Assembly: GCA_977017575.1 (NCBI GenBank)
Contig: CDRNVI010000149.1
Coordinates: 124,001 to 188,000, forward strand
Reading direction: 5' to 3'
From: Paramoeba atlantica
Taxonomy: Eukaryota > Discosea
Length of the DNA: 64,000 nucleotides
Below, one piece after another: positions 25,263-34,615 of the stretch. The position numbers and the translations under genes are program-made. Every line of letters begins with the position of its first letter. The stretch's first letter is position 1. The notes below the pieces were generated by a model. The model was not told the origin of the DNA, made no database searches, and saw only the letters and a list, made by a program, of their open reading frames with translations.

Positions 25263-25896
25263 TTTTCTTCACAGTTTTTTCTTTTCTTTTTTTTTTCTTT
25301 TTTTTTTTCTTTTTTTTTTTTTTCTTTTTTCTTTTTTTTCTTTTTTCTTTTTTTTTTCTTTTTTTTTCTTTTTGTTTGTTTTGTTTGTTTTGTTTTGTTT
25401 TGTTTTGTTTATTGTTCTCTTCTTTTCTTTTCTTTTTTTTTGTTTTTTTTGTTTTTTTATTTTATTTTTTTCCTTTGTTTTCTTTTCTTTTTTTTTGTTT
25501 TTTTTTGTTTTTTTTTGTTTTTTTCCCTTTTCCTCCTCTTTCTCCTTTCTTTTCTTGATCAAAGCGAAAATAAAAAGAAAATTGTTGGTTCTCTCTTTTT
25601 TCTTTTTCTCTTTTCCCTCTTCCTTCCCCCTTTCCTTTTTTTTTCCTTTCCTTTTTTCTTTTTCTTTTTTCTTTCTTTTTTTCTTTTTTCTTCTCTTTGT
25701 TTCTTTTATCTTTTCTTTTTTTCTTCTCTTTTTTTCTCTTTTTTTTTTCTTTTTTCTTTCTTGTTTCTTTTTTTCTTTTCTTTTTCTTTTCTTTTTCTTT
25801 TTTTTCTTTTTTTTTTCTTTTTTTTTCTTTTTTTTTCTTTTTTTTTCCTTTTTTTTCCTTTTTTTTTCTTTTTTTTTTCTTTTTTTTCTTTTTTTT

Positions 25897-25928
<32 letters not shown>

Positions 25929-26269
25929 CTTTGTTTTTGTTTTTTTGTTTTCTTTTTCTTTTTTTTTTCCTTTTCCCTTTCCTTTCCCTTTTCTTTCTTT
26001 TTTTTTCTTTTGACTCTTTCTTTTCTCTTTCCCTCTCCTTTTCCCCTTTATTTTGTTTTTCCTTTTCCTTTTTTCTTCTTTTTCTTTCTTTTTTTTTATT
26101 TTTCCTTTTGTTTTTTTGTTTTGTTTTTATTTATTTTTTCTTGTTTTTCTTTTTTATTTGTTTATTTTTTTATTTGTTTTTTCTTTTTTCTTTTTTTTTT
26201 TTCCTCCTCTCTTACTTTTTCCCCCCTCTTCCTGAGGAGTAGTGTGTGTGTAACATGTACCTTTAATCT

Positions 26270-26341
26270 TTTTATTGAAGCCAAAAAGACTACAATATTT
26301 GTGTACAAAACAAATATTGCAGCCTCTTTGGGGATTTTCAA
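26270..26341 (-). repeat. Dispersed repeat pair with 42999-43070
   Basis: The two segments share an ataatatttgt-like start, an aaacaaat block and the stretch gcagcctctttggg. On the minus strand both read KIPKEAA followed by FV, so a coding origin (the end of a gene family member) is possible. No function recognised. Confidence 0.5.
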
Positions 26342-26772
26342 GCATGTATGCAGCAGCGAGAGTGTGGTGGGGGAAAATTCAAAAAGAGGAGGCGTTTTTA
26401 ACAAAAAGAGATCGCCAGATTGATCTGATTTCATTATTTTTCAGGAGATGGTCCCAGAGGAGAGAAAAAACAACAAAAAGCAAAGAGAAAAGAGAGGATG
26501 AAGTTGACAAGAGAAAAAAATGGTAGTCGAGGTGGGGATTCTGTCTGGTGGGTTAATGAAACTGTGTGATGTTCTTTTGCTAACTTGACAAGGGGGCAAA
26601 GGGATTGGATTGTTTGTGTGTGTGAGAGATTTCCTCTCCTTTTGTTGAGATTGTTGTGAGAGTTCCAAAAGAGAGAGAAAAAAAAAATTATTTTAATAAT
26701 AATAATAAATATTTTTCAACCAATAATTTATTTATTTTATACAAAAGGAAAGAGAAAGTATTCAACAAAATT

Positions 26773-27250
26773 TTAATCAACTTCCTCGATCTTGGGTTCA
26801 GCAGAAGAACCAGATCCTCCTGCATTTCCACCAGAACCAGAGAAACCTCCAGAACCAGAATCACCACCAGGGAATCCACCAGCTCCACCAGGGAATCCCC
26901 CAGCACCACCAGGGAATCCACCAGGCATACCTCCTCCTGGCATACCACCGGGCATACCACTGGGCTTACCCCCAGGCATACCACCGGGCTTACCCCCAGG
27001 CATACCACCAGGCATACCACCAGGCACACCACCCTCACCACCAGCTCCTTGGTAGATCTTGGAGAAGATTGGCATCACCTTCTCTTCCAATTCCTTCCTC
27101 CTGTGTTCAAACTCAGCAACAAAGAGTAAGCATAGTTCTCAAGTCCATTCTTCGCTTCAACCTTCTTACGAGCTTCCTCATCTTCATCCTTAAACTGTTC
27201 AGCATCCTTCACCATTCAATCAATATCAGCTTGAGACAATTGACTCCTGC
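26773..27250 (-). pseudogene. HSP70 C-terminal fragment with GGMP repeats and EEVD
   Basis: On the minus strand the frame gives SQADID, a stop (TGA where arginine or another residue is usual), then [18 protein letters not shown] and [12 protein letters not shown], the linker and first lid helix of cytosolic HSP70. It then jumps, after a frame change and loss of about 50 residues of lid, to [21 protein letters not shown], followed by about 12 [12 protein letters not shown] repeats and the end EPKIEEVD with stop TAA. EEVD binds TPR co-chaperones; GGMP repeats are common in protist and plant cytosolic HSP70. The nucleotide-binding domain and peptide-binding core are missing: upstream of 27250 the sequence is unrelated. 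The fragment is therefore a broken copy, cut by the retroelement or by deletion. Confidence 0.85.
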
Positions 27251-27370
27251 GAGTTCTGCAACTCCTTCAAGTTCTTCAATTCTCTCAAGTTCCTCAGCTC
27301 CTTTCCAGTTCTTCAACTCCTTCAAGTTTTTCAACTCCTTTTCAAGTTCTTCGGGTTCTTCAGGTTCTTC
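27245..27370 (+). repeat. Imperfect gttcttcaactccttcaa minisatellite
   Basis: Several imperfect copies of a unit like agttcttcaactccttca follow one another between the HSP70 fragment and the gag reading frame. The translation is a serine-rich run without known motif. Confidence 0.6.
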
Positions 27371-27544
27371 AACTTCATCTCGGTTTGTGATGAGAGATGA
27401 ATCTCACCGATATCTACTTGATGGCCTTTCACCTGTTCGTGGAAATGGGAAAGACGAGGCGCCCTCTTATGAAGACCTCCAGAACAGTTTTCTTCAACTC
27501 TGAGAAGAGAGACAGCTGATGAACAAGGACTTGAGTGGCATGAG

Positions 27545-28721
27545 AAGACAAATCTCTCAACTCAGCTCGATGTTGATGGATCGACCCTTACCCATCTCAA
27601 GACTCTGGAACGTATACAAAGGCTCAAAGAGATAATCTGAGAGAACTGGTAAAAGAAACGAATTTTTCGGACCCCACTGAAGTGAACGATTTTTGTTATG
27701 TGGCGAGAGAGAAGCTGAACTCAAAAGTCTCGCCAAATGTGGCACCTCTTGGGAGGGATCTGAAGTTATTTATCAAACTGCCTAACTCAATTAGCTGGAA
27801 GATGGTGAGCGAGTCCCAAGATCCACTTGTTTTGCTTGAGGCTTTGCGGAAAATGTTTGGACAAACTGAAGAGGAGATGACAGACTCGTCCAGGTACCAA
27901 AATTTTCGAATGCCTAATTCGAAAATGAGCAAGTTCCAGCAGTACGCGACCCATTTTCTCGATCTATATTTGAAGAAGAACAAAATTTCTCGAAGGGATG
28001 CGCGTGATAGAGATATTATTGACGAATTTGCTGAGAAATTTGAACAAGGGTCTGTATTCAAGGCGAAGTTTAAGGATTTGGGAAGAAAACTTGATTGGGA
28101 GGATACAGTGAAGAGATTTCTTGTCGATCTGAAGTTCACTTTGGAGTGCTCGACGCCAGAACCTCGATTAGCAAAGATTGGAGTTCAGGATACGGCAGAG
28201 TATCAAAAGATTGCGGACCAAACTGATCGAAAGAGAAAGAGGGAAGAACCTTTTTGTTTCATTTGTGGTGGAGCTCATCTTCTCCGACTTTGTCGCTTGA
28301 TGGAGGGATTGCGGTCTGAATCCGCAGCTTCTTTCAGGACTCAAGGGAAGATGAGATGTTCACTTTGCGGCTTTACAGACCATGGAAGTCGCCAGTGTTT
28401 CTGGTTGAACACTGCGAAATTCATAAGGGTTCGCAATTGTCAAATGCCATTTTCGGTAAGGACCCCCTGGAGGAGAGCAATGGAACAATATTCCAAAGCA
28501 ATCCAAAAGGAGTACCCTGAGACAATGGATTATCAAAAATGGCTACACGGGGAGACCAGAACCCCCCCCCATGAAAACTGACTCCCAAAGACGGAAAGAA
28601 CCTCAAAAGAAGTTCTGGAAACTAATTGAAAGAGCTTCCGAACTTTTTGATGCAATGGAAGGTGGAACACTAACACCTGAAGAGGGCACAAAAATACTGG
28701 CAAGGTTTGACTTCTTTACAA
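27545..28721 (+). mobile_element. LTR retrotransposon gag (capsid and two zinc knuckles)
   Basis: A frame open from about 27631 to the TGA at 28581 encodes a gag-like protein, with weaker upstream coding from 27545 interrupted by a stop. Residues in the middle (DPLVLLEALRKMFGQTEEE, KMSKFQQYATHFLDLYLKKN) look like a Ty3-type capsid. Near the C-terminus are two zinc knuckles: CFICGGAHLLRLC (CX2CX3HX4C) and CSLCGFTDHGSRQC (CX2CX4HX4C). There is no ATG at the frame start; gtgaacgat begins the nearest candidate. At 28561-28570 a run of C changes the frame, and in the new frame coding continues (FWKLIERASELFDAMEGG, then LTPEEGTKILARFDFF). Gag packages element RNA. Together with the protease and chromodomain-like parts downstream this is one element. 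Confidence 0.75.
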
Positions 28722-28879
28722 TTTGACAAATCTGAAAAATACTAAGAGATCTTGGAAACAGGATACAAATCACACTTTGGTTAATCTGACTGACAAAGGA
28801 TTTGTTATATTTGACAAGAAGATCTTGACGAGAGAAGTATTTCCGAAACTGAGTCAAATAAATAACAATTGTGTTAACC

Positions 28880-29300
28880 ATACACCCCTTGTACTGTTGA
28901 TCAAAAATGCATACAAGCACTTTGTGATTCTAGTGCTGGAATTGATGTGGTGTCGAGAAAAGCTCATTAAAAACATTGTACCAAGAATGAGAAGACCATA
29001 TCAAGGCGGCAAGGTCACTATGGCAAACAAAACAAGTGTCAAACCAAGGGAGGAAGTTCTCCTTGAAATCAACATTGCTGCTGGGGAAAGGAGGAGACAC
29101 TGGGTTCACAATCTTAAATGAGCTCTCTTCCAGCATTATTTTTGGAACTCCATTTCTTTCAAAGATTGGAGCTGTCCTTGACTTTGACAAAGGAAAAATA
29201 GAATTCCGAAAATTGTTGCATGCATTGACTTTCCCTTTTTGCAGAAAAATAAAGACAATTCTCAAATTTCCGCGGTTCTTCCAGAACCTGTGGGGAAATT
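28880..29300 (+). mobile_element. Retropepsin-like protease of the same retroelement
   Basis: In shifting frames: LCDSSAGIDVVSRK at about 28918-28960 resembles the catalytic DSGA motif with DSSAG, EVLLEINIAAGE starts at about 29053, and FTILNELSSSIIFGTP then FLSKIGAVLDFDKGKIEF matches the flap-to-C-terminal block of Ty3 proteases (xxIIxGxPFLxKxGAxxDF). At least two frame changes separate the pieces, so the protease is not intact as it stands. No reverse transcriptase or RNase H was found between it and the chromodomain-like region. Confidence 0.6.
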
Positions 29301-29400
29301 GGTGAATTGAAAACAGTTGAATGGATAACTTTAGAGCCCACGGAACAATCAGAAGAGACCCTCCAGTTGGAACCTGGGAAAGGATGTCTGAAGTCTTCAA

Positions 29401-29830
29401 TACAAAATCCTGAGTGAGAATGATTCTGGAGAACCGAAAAAATATCGTGTTCAGATCACCACTGCAGCAGGAAAAATACGATATGAATGGTTTTTACATG
29501 AACAATTAAAAGACTTTGAACTTCTGAAAGATTACCTCTTAGAAAAAGAGAATGCAAGGAGAGAAATTCATAATCCTCCGCGAGACCATTCTCCTGAGAG
29601 AATTCAGAAAAAGACGAAAATTAACACAATCCACAAATTCAAACCTTGGACAAGAAAATAAGGGATTTGACACCCAAATTATCCAAGAAAGAATATACAA
29701 TGGATATAATCAATATCTTGTTGTTGGCCCTACTGGCAGAGGAAGAATTCAAAAACGTTGGATGTACGAAGAAGATGTGAAAGATTCACATGGGAATGAA
29801 TTAGAAAATTACCTCGAAATGAAGGGATAA
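29401..29830 (+). mobile_element. Two chromodomain-like modules at the end of the retroelement
   Basis: Frame one (29403-29658) reads YKILSENDSGEPKKYRVQI then TTAAGKIRYEWFLHEQL and LLKDYL. The next frame (to TAA at 29830) reads IIQERIYNGYNQYLVV then GPTGRGRIQKRWMYEED and ENYLEMKG. Both have the chromodomain order: I..ER..G....Y.V, a tryptophan strand and a final helix ending YL. Chromoviruses of the Ty3/gypsy group carry one such domain at the integrase C-terminus to target chromatin. Two in a row are unusual. The two modules are in different frames, so a frameshift lies between them. Confidence 0.5.
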
Positions 29831-29888
29831 AGAGACTAATCTTCCGGAACTGCGAAAGGAGATCGAATTTTTTTTTCTACTTTCACGC

Positions 29889-30290
29889 CTGAGGGTTTTT
29901 TGCGCCGTGTTTGTCCTGGTTTTCCCTCGAACCAAGGGCTTTCCACTCGTGTGGTTTTTCCCTTGCTATCTTTGCTATTTTGCTATTTTGCTATCCTTGA
30001 CAGTCAGACTCGAACAAACAATTCAAGAAGAGTTGGCCAAGTGAGGACACTTGATTTTTCAAAAAGGGGGGGAGGTGTAAATACGGAAATCCTTTGCAGC
30101 TTCGAAAACAAAACTCTTTCAATTCTCTTGGTCAAACCAGAAACGTGCAAACAAGGAACCGAACGGAAACGAACACAAAATATCCTAATAAGATATTGTT
30201 GTTTGGCATTTGTCTCTTCATTCAGACCAAAAATTGAACAAAAACCTCCAAGAGAATCATTTCCTTAAGCATATATTCAGGATCTTCTTT
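29889..30290 (+). mobile_element. Putative LTR / 3' end of the gag-protease element
   Basis: 29889-29966 matches the segment at 13951-14030. A purine run at 30063-30075 (aaaaaggggggga) followed by ggTGTAAATACGG looks like a polypurine tract with an LTR starting at TG, though no second LTR copy was found to confirm it. The remaining sequence has no recognisable coding. Confidence 0.4.
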
Positions 30291-30844
30291 ATCTCAACTA
30301 CCCAGTCACATCTGGACCACCCAGTAATTGTATGAAGACCTTCTTCCAAGAACCCCCCCCCAAAGCAGTATTGCCTGCCTCATCCCAGTTATCCTGTTGC
30401 CAGTGAACCAATGATGAGGAAGACTTCTATGTTGAGCAGCCACTGCCACAACTTCAACTCAACCAACCTCCTTTTTCCACTAAACTTTGAGTCAAGAAAG
30501 TAATCTTGGTAGATCCACATCACACATTGTGTATTATTCAATCTCACTGCTGTCTAAAATCATCAGCCTTGTTCACATTTTTTTCTCAACCCATCACTCG
30601 CCGCACAAAGGATTAAGAAACAGAAAATTTCTTTTAAAAAGAAATTTATTGTTGTTTACCAACTAAATTCAACTTTTGGCGAAAACAGCAATAAAAAGAA
30701 ATCAAAGAGCAGAAAAGAAAAAAAGGAGAGAAACAGAAAAGAAAAAAAAGGAAAACAGGGGGGAAAAAAGAAAAAAAAAAAAGAAGGAAAAAGGGTAAAA
30801 AAAAAAAGAAACCAAAGGAAAAAGAGATCCTTTCAAACACAAAG

Positions 30845-31090
30845 TTCCTTTCTCCAAAGAAAGTTTCCTCTCTTTCTCTTTTCTTTCCTCTCTTCCTCTT
30901 TCTCTTCTCTTTCCTCTCTTCCTCTCTTTCTTCTCTTTCTTCTCTTTCTTTCTTCTCTTTCTTCTCTTTCTTTCTTCTCTTTCTTCTCTTTCTTCTCTTT
31001 CTTCTCTTTCTTCTCTTTCTTCTCTTCCCTCCCTTTCCTCTCTCTCCTCTCTTTCTTCTCTTTCTTCTTTCTCTCTTCTCTCTCTTCTAT
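30845..31090. repeat. tctttcttctctttct pyrimidine microsatellite
   Basis: About 245 bp of tctctttcttctct-type repeats on the + strand, preceded at 30710-30830 by A/G-rich sequence. Frames through it are lysine/glutamate runs and are not genes. Confidence 0.85.
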
Positions 31091-31986
31091 CACCTGTGCT
31101 GCTCACCAAAAAAAAGAAACAAAAAAAGCGGTTGAACCGCTGATTTAGATCCCTTAATTTTTCAGGACATCGAAAACCGTGGAAGATGCTTTTTGTAAAC
31201 TCAATAAACTGCTTTTGGTTTTTTTTTTTTTTTGTTTCTCTCTCTTTCTTGTTTCTCCCTTTTTTTCCCCCTTCCCCACTCTTTTCTCTTCTCTTTCATT
31301 CTCCTTTTTCCAAAACAATTCATGCTGTTGTTCCCCTGTCTCAGGTTGTGGCACCTTTCTTTTCAGGGGATCCGTCTCGGTGGGTGTGTTGTGTGATCTT
31401 GGGGTTGTGGTGATCTGCGCCAGCTCAAACCAAGAGGTCTTTTTTTTTTTCATTTTTTTCATTTTTTTCATTTTTTTCATTTTTTCCTTCTTTCCTTTTT
31501 TTTTCTTATTTTTTCCCTTTTTTTCTTTTTTTTTCCTTCTTTTTTTTCTTTTTTTTTTCCTTTTTCCTTTTTTCCCCTTTTCTCTTTGAAAAACAAAAAA
31601 AGAGAGAGAAAAGAAGAGGGAATTTGGAAGGAAAAGAAGAAGAAGATAAAAAAAGAGAGAGGAAGAGAGAAAAAAAAGAGAAAGAGTGAAAGAAAGAAAA
31701 AAAAAAGAGAAAGAGTAGAGACAGAAAAAGAGAGAAAAGTGAAGAAAAAAAAGAGAAAGGGTGAGAGAAAGAAAAAAAAGAGAAAGGGTGAGAAAAAGAA
31801 AAAAAAGAGAAAAGTGAAGAAAAAAAAGAGAAAGAAGGAGAGAAAGAAAAAAGAGAAAGGGTGAGAAAAAGAAAAAAAAGAGAAAAGTGAAAAAAAAAAA
31901 GAGAAAGGGTGAGAGAGAAGAAAGAAAAAAAAGATAAAAGTGAAGAAAAAAAAGAGAAAGGGTGAGAGAGAAGAAAGAAAAAAAAA

Positions 31987-32059
31987 AGCACCAGGAGGGA
32001 CTCGAACCCACAACCACCAGCTCAGAAGGCCGATGCGCTACCAATTGCGCCACTAGTGC
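31987..32059 (-). tRNA. tRNA-Arg (anticodon UCU)
   Basis: On the minus strand GCACTAG pairs with CTGGTGC (acceptor stem), GCGC/GCGC forms the D stem around AATTGGTA, the anticodon loop is CTTCTGA with anticodon TCT, and the T arm has GGTTCGAGTCC. No intron. A T run follows directly (gcttttttttttctttc), the pol III terminator. The same gene is at 55904-55976. Confidence 0.97.
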
Positions 32060-32247
32060 ATTTCTGAAAAATATTTTCCATTTTTTTTGTGTCCTTCTCT
32101 CTCTCTCTTCTCTCGAAGTCCCAAGAGGAGGGAAATGGAAGAGAGGTTTGTTGGTTGTGATTCTTTTGTTCCAATGGAGATTGGAAGATTTGATCTGGAA
32201 AAAAGAGAGATAATGTTTTTTTTTTGTTTTTTCTTTTTGGATTTGTT

Positions 32248-32298
32248 TTCATACTCTCTGGATACTTAATTTGAAAATTCGGACCCAGAGAGTATGAA
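32248..32298 (+). other. Hairpin element, copy 2
   Basis: ttcatactctctgg (32248-32261) and ccagagagtatgaa (32285-32298) form a perfect 14-bp stem; the loop contains aatttgaaaattcg. It lies between tRNA-Arg and the 5S gene, both on the minus strand. Confidence 0.85.
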
Positions 32299-32486
32299 TA
32301 TATGATCACAAAAATATAATCACAAAAGGGATGAAAAACAAAATGAACCCTGTGGGGAAGGAAAAAAACAATTTTGAGAAAAGGAGAATGAGGGAGGAAG
32401 GGGGGGAAAAAAGAGATTTAAGTTGTGAAAAAGTGAAGAAAAAAAAAAAAAAAAAAAAAGAGAAAAAAGAAAGAAAAAAAGAGAAG

Positions 32487-32604
32487 GTCTTCAGCACTCG
32501 GGATTCGAATGTGGTCACCCACCATTCTACTAACCGAGCCCACAGCTGCTTAACTTCCGAGTTCTGATGGGATCGGGTGCTTTCAACTGGGTATGACCGA
32601 AGAC
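32487..32604 (-). rRNA. 5S ribosomal RNA
   Basis: Same 118-nt gene as at 20187-20304; no difference was seen between the two coding sequences. T-rich DNA follows the 3' end. Upstream (minus strand) tattaaaag at 32627-32635 is in the place of the TATA-like box. Confidence 0.97.
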
Positions 32605-32963
32605 ACTTTCTCTTCTTTTTTTTCTTCTTTTAATATCAATCCAAATTAATAAAAAGAAAAGAGAAAAAGAAAAGAAAGAAGAGAGAAAAGAGAAAAGAGA
32701 AAAGAGAAAAGAGAAAAGAGAAAAGAGAAAAGAGAAAGAGAAAAAACCTCAATGGAAAGAGAGAAAAAGTGGTGGAATTTCAAAAAAAAGAAAGAAAAAA
32801 ATAAAGAAAAAAAACAAAGAAAGAGAAGGAAAAAAAATTAACAACCTACAAAAAGAAAGATAAGAAAAGACAGAAGAAAAGAGAAAGAGGAAAAAGAAAG
32901 ACTGAGGAAAACCAAAAAAAAAAACAAACGAACAAAAAAACACAAAAAACAAAAAAAGAAAAA

Positions 32964-33011
32964 CGGACCTCTATTTTGGGTCCGAATATGATGGACCTCT
33001 ATTTCAGGTCC
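32964..33011 (+). promoter_or_regulatory. Tandem pair of GGACC/GGTCC hairpin motifs
   Basis: cGGACCtctattttGGGTCCg (32964-32984) and GGACCtctatttcaGGTCC (32993-33011), joined by aatatgat, lie about 250 bp before the PB1-B start codon. The first can form CGGACC/GGTCCG. A single copy is found at 20829. Confidence 0.55.
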
Positions 33012-33178
33012 TATCAGAGCTTTTTTTCTTTTTTTTTTTCTGTGTGTGTGTTTTTGGTTGTTCTTTCAGTGATTTTTTTTGTTTTTTTTTGTTCAATTTT
33101 GATTGGTGTTCCTTCTCGCCACACCCCCCCTCTCATTCCCTCGTGAACAACAACAAACACAATCAACCACACCCTCAG

Positions 33179-33227
33179 GTTTTGTTTTTAATTCAAAACA
33201 TTTCTTTTTCTGGATAACTTGAAACAG
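33179..33227 (+). other. Putative 5' UTR intron of PB1 gene B
   Basis: The 49 nt from gttttg to gaaacag are identical to the segment before PB1 gene A, flanked by cag and aaaa in both. Because the leader before it differs (ATGAACGAC in A, GTGAACAAC in B), the segment seems to be under constraint as a splice unit or promoter element. Confidence 0.5.
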
Positions 33228-33253
33228 AAAAACAACAATCAATCAATCAAAAT

Positions 33254-33892
33254 ATGGTGATGAGAGTTCAGTTGATGTCGATTGTCGAAAGAGAAGAAGA
33301 AGAGTGGTGGGAAGTTCGAAACACTGAGAATGGAAGAGTGTGTTCTGTTCAAGCTCAAGACTTTCGAAGTCTCCGAAGGAAGATCCAGGATGTGTACGGA
33401 ACTTCAACTGCGGTTCGAGTGTTCTATCTTGACGATGAGTGTGATGTCGTCTTTGTGAAACGTGATCAAGACTTGGAAGATGCTTTGTTTGTTATTCCAA
33501 AAAAGAACAAGACAGCAAAAGCAGTGGAGAGTCAAGTCGAAGAAGAAACCGAAAAGGAGATTAAAGAGGTCGAAAATCGAGTGGGTGATGATGAAGAGAA
33601 GAAGGTTGAGAAAGTGGGGGATGAAGTTTTTGAGAACCCTCAGAAAAGACTCAAGGAACAACAGAAGAGAGAGAAGGAGATTGAAATTCTCAGTAAACGT
33701 GACAAGAAACTGGCAGATCAGATTGATGTTCTTGAAGAAAAGATCGTGGCTCTCCAACGAAGAAAGGAACAGTTGACTGAAAACAAAACCCAAGTTCGAG
33801 AGAACCTTGTTGATTTGAAAAGTCAAAAGGACATTGTTGGAAACAAACAAGAGGAAGAGGGGATTGAAGAAATCCAATCCTCTGAGGAAGAA

Positions 33893-33924
<32 letters not shown>

Positions 33925-34231
33925 AGATTGTGGTAAACCAAGATCATTTGGGCAATCGAGAAAGCTTCAAAACCAACGACGAAACATCGAAAGAAGACTT
34001 TGTAATCTTGAAGCGAAAGAAAAGAAGTCAAAAAAGATGATGGAAACAGAAATTATTCTCAAGAAACGTTTGGAGGAAATCACAGAGAGGTTGGCGACTG
34101 GACCAGAAGAAGAAGAGAAAGACAAAATGTTTATGAATAAGAGAAAAGGAACTCGACGTTCTTCTTCCCCACCACACGGTTCAAAGAAGTTTTTCAATTC
34201 TCCTCCTCCAAAGGAGAGAAGACGAAAATAA
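33254..34231 (+). CDS. PB1-domain coiled-coil protein, copy B
   Basis: A 325-residue frame, ATG at 33254, stop TAA. PB1 domain at about residues 3-85 (EEWWEVRNTENGRVCSVQ, FRSLRRKIQDVYG, YLDDECDVVFVKRDQDLEDA). A variable charged linker (about 90-130) is followed by a coiled coil nearly identical to copy A (ALQRRKEQLTENKTQVREN), a run of about 18 acidic residues, a second coiled coil (RRNIERRLCNLEAKEKK) and a basic, serine/proline-rich tail (RRSSSPPHGSKK) that copy A lacks. The start is shorter than in A by a few residues. It likely homo- or hetero-oligomerises through PB1 and coiled coils; partner unknown. 5S and hairpin elements flank it, as they do copy A. Identical to copy C at 57171. Confidence 0.87.
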
Positions 34232-34433
34232 TACTAAATAATAAAAATCTCTTCAAAAGAACCAAACTTCTCTTTTTTTTGTTTTTTCAAGAAAAAGTTT
34301 ATTTCTTCTTTTCTTCTTTTTTTCTTTTTCCTCTTCTTTTCTCTGCCAATATACTCGTCTTACTTTCCTTCTTTCTTCTTTTCTTTATCAAAAAGAATGT
34401 GTTGGATTGTTAGTCAAGGGGGGGTAGGTTTTC

Positions 34434-34483
34434 ATACTCTCTGGGTGCTAATTTGTGAAAATTCGTGCGTGCCCAGAGAGTAT
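34434..34483 (+). other. Hairpin element, copy 3
   Basis: atactctctggg (34434-34445) pairs perfectly with cccagagagtat (34472-34483). The loop has gctaatttgtgaaaattcgt, nearly the same as copy 1. It is about 200 bp after the PB1-B stop, as copy 1 is about 260 bp after PB1-A. Confidence 0.85.
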
Positions 34484-34615
34484 AAATATCTTTGCTTGTT
34501 TTTTTTTGAGCATCTTTCGAAAACATCTTTCCAGCAGACAAAAGAATAACCAAATAAAACACCTCTCTGTCTCTTCTCTTTGAATGTTCTCTTCTCTGTG
34601 GCACACACCATTTAA

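Larger units (their letters stand above)
21011..26215. repeat. Five-kilobase polypyrimidine (T/C on + strand) region
   Basis: More than 5 kb of + strand sequence is mostly T and C: T runs of 8 to 40 broken by single C, ctttttct and ctctct microsatellites, atttt repeats at 21840-21945 and tctctt repeats at 22020-22110. Frames of poly-F, poly-K and poly-S/L here are composition artefacts. The pyrimidine sea is interrupted about every 300-400 bp by islands of mixed sequence 50-75 bp long; several of these are LRR exons and are listed separately. Confidence 0.9.

Noticed and set aside
21000..26240. Dozens of long open frames rich in F, S, L on + and K, E, R on -
   Set aside because: They are readings of T/C-rich simple sequence, overlap one another in all frames, and have no complex segments apart from the short islands listed.
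31154..32053. 299-codon minus frame beginning MAQLVAHRPSELVVVG
   Set aside because: The start is the translated tRNA-Arg gene and the rest is purine/pyrimidine repeat; the partner frame in the duplicate changes its end where the duplication stops.
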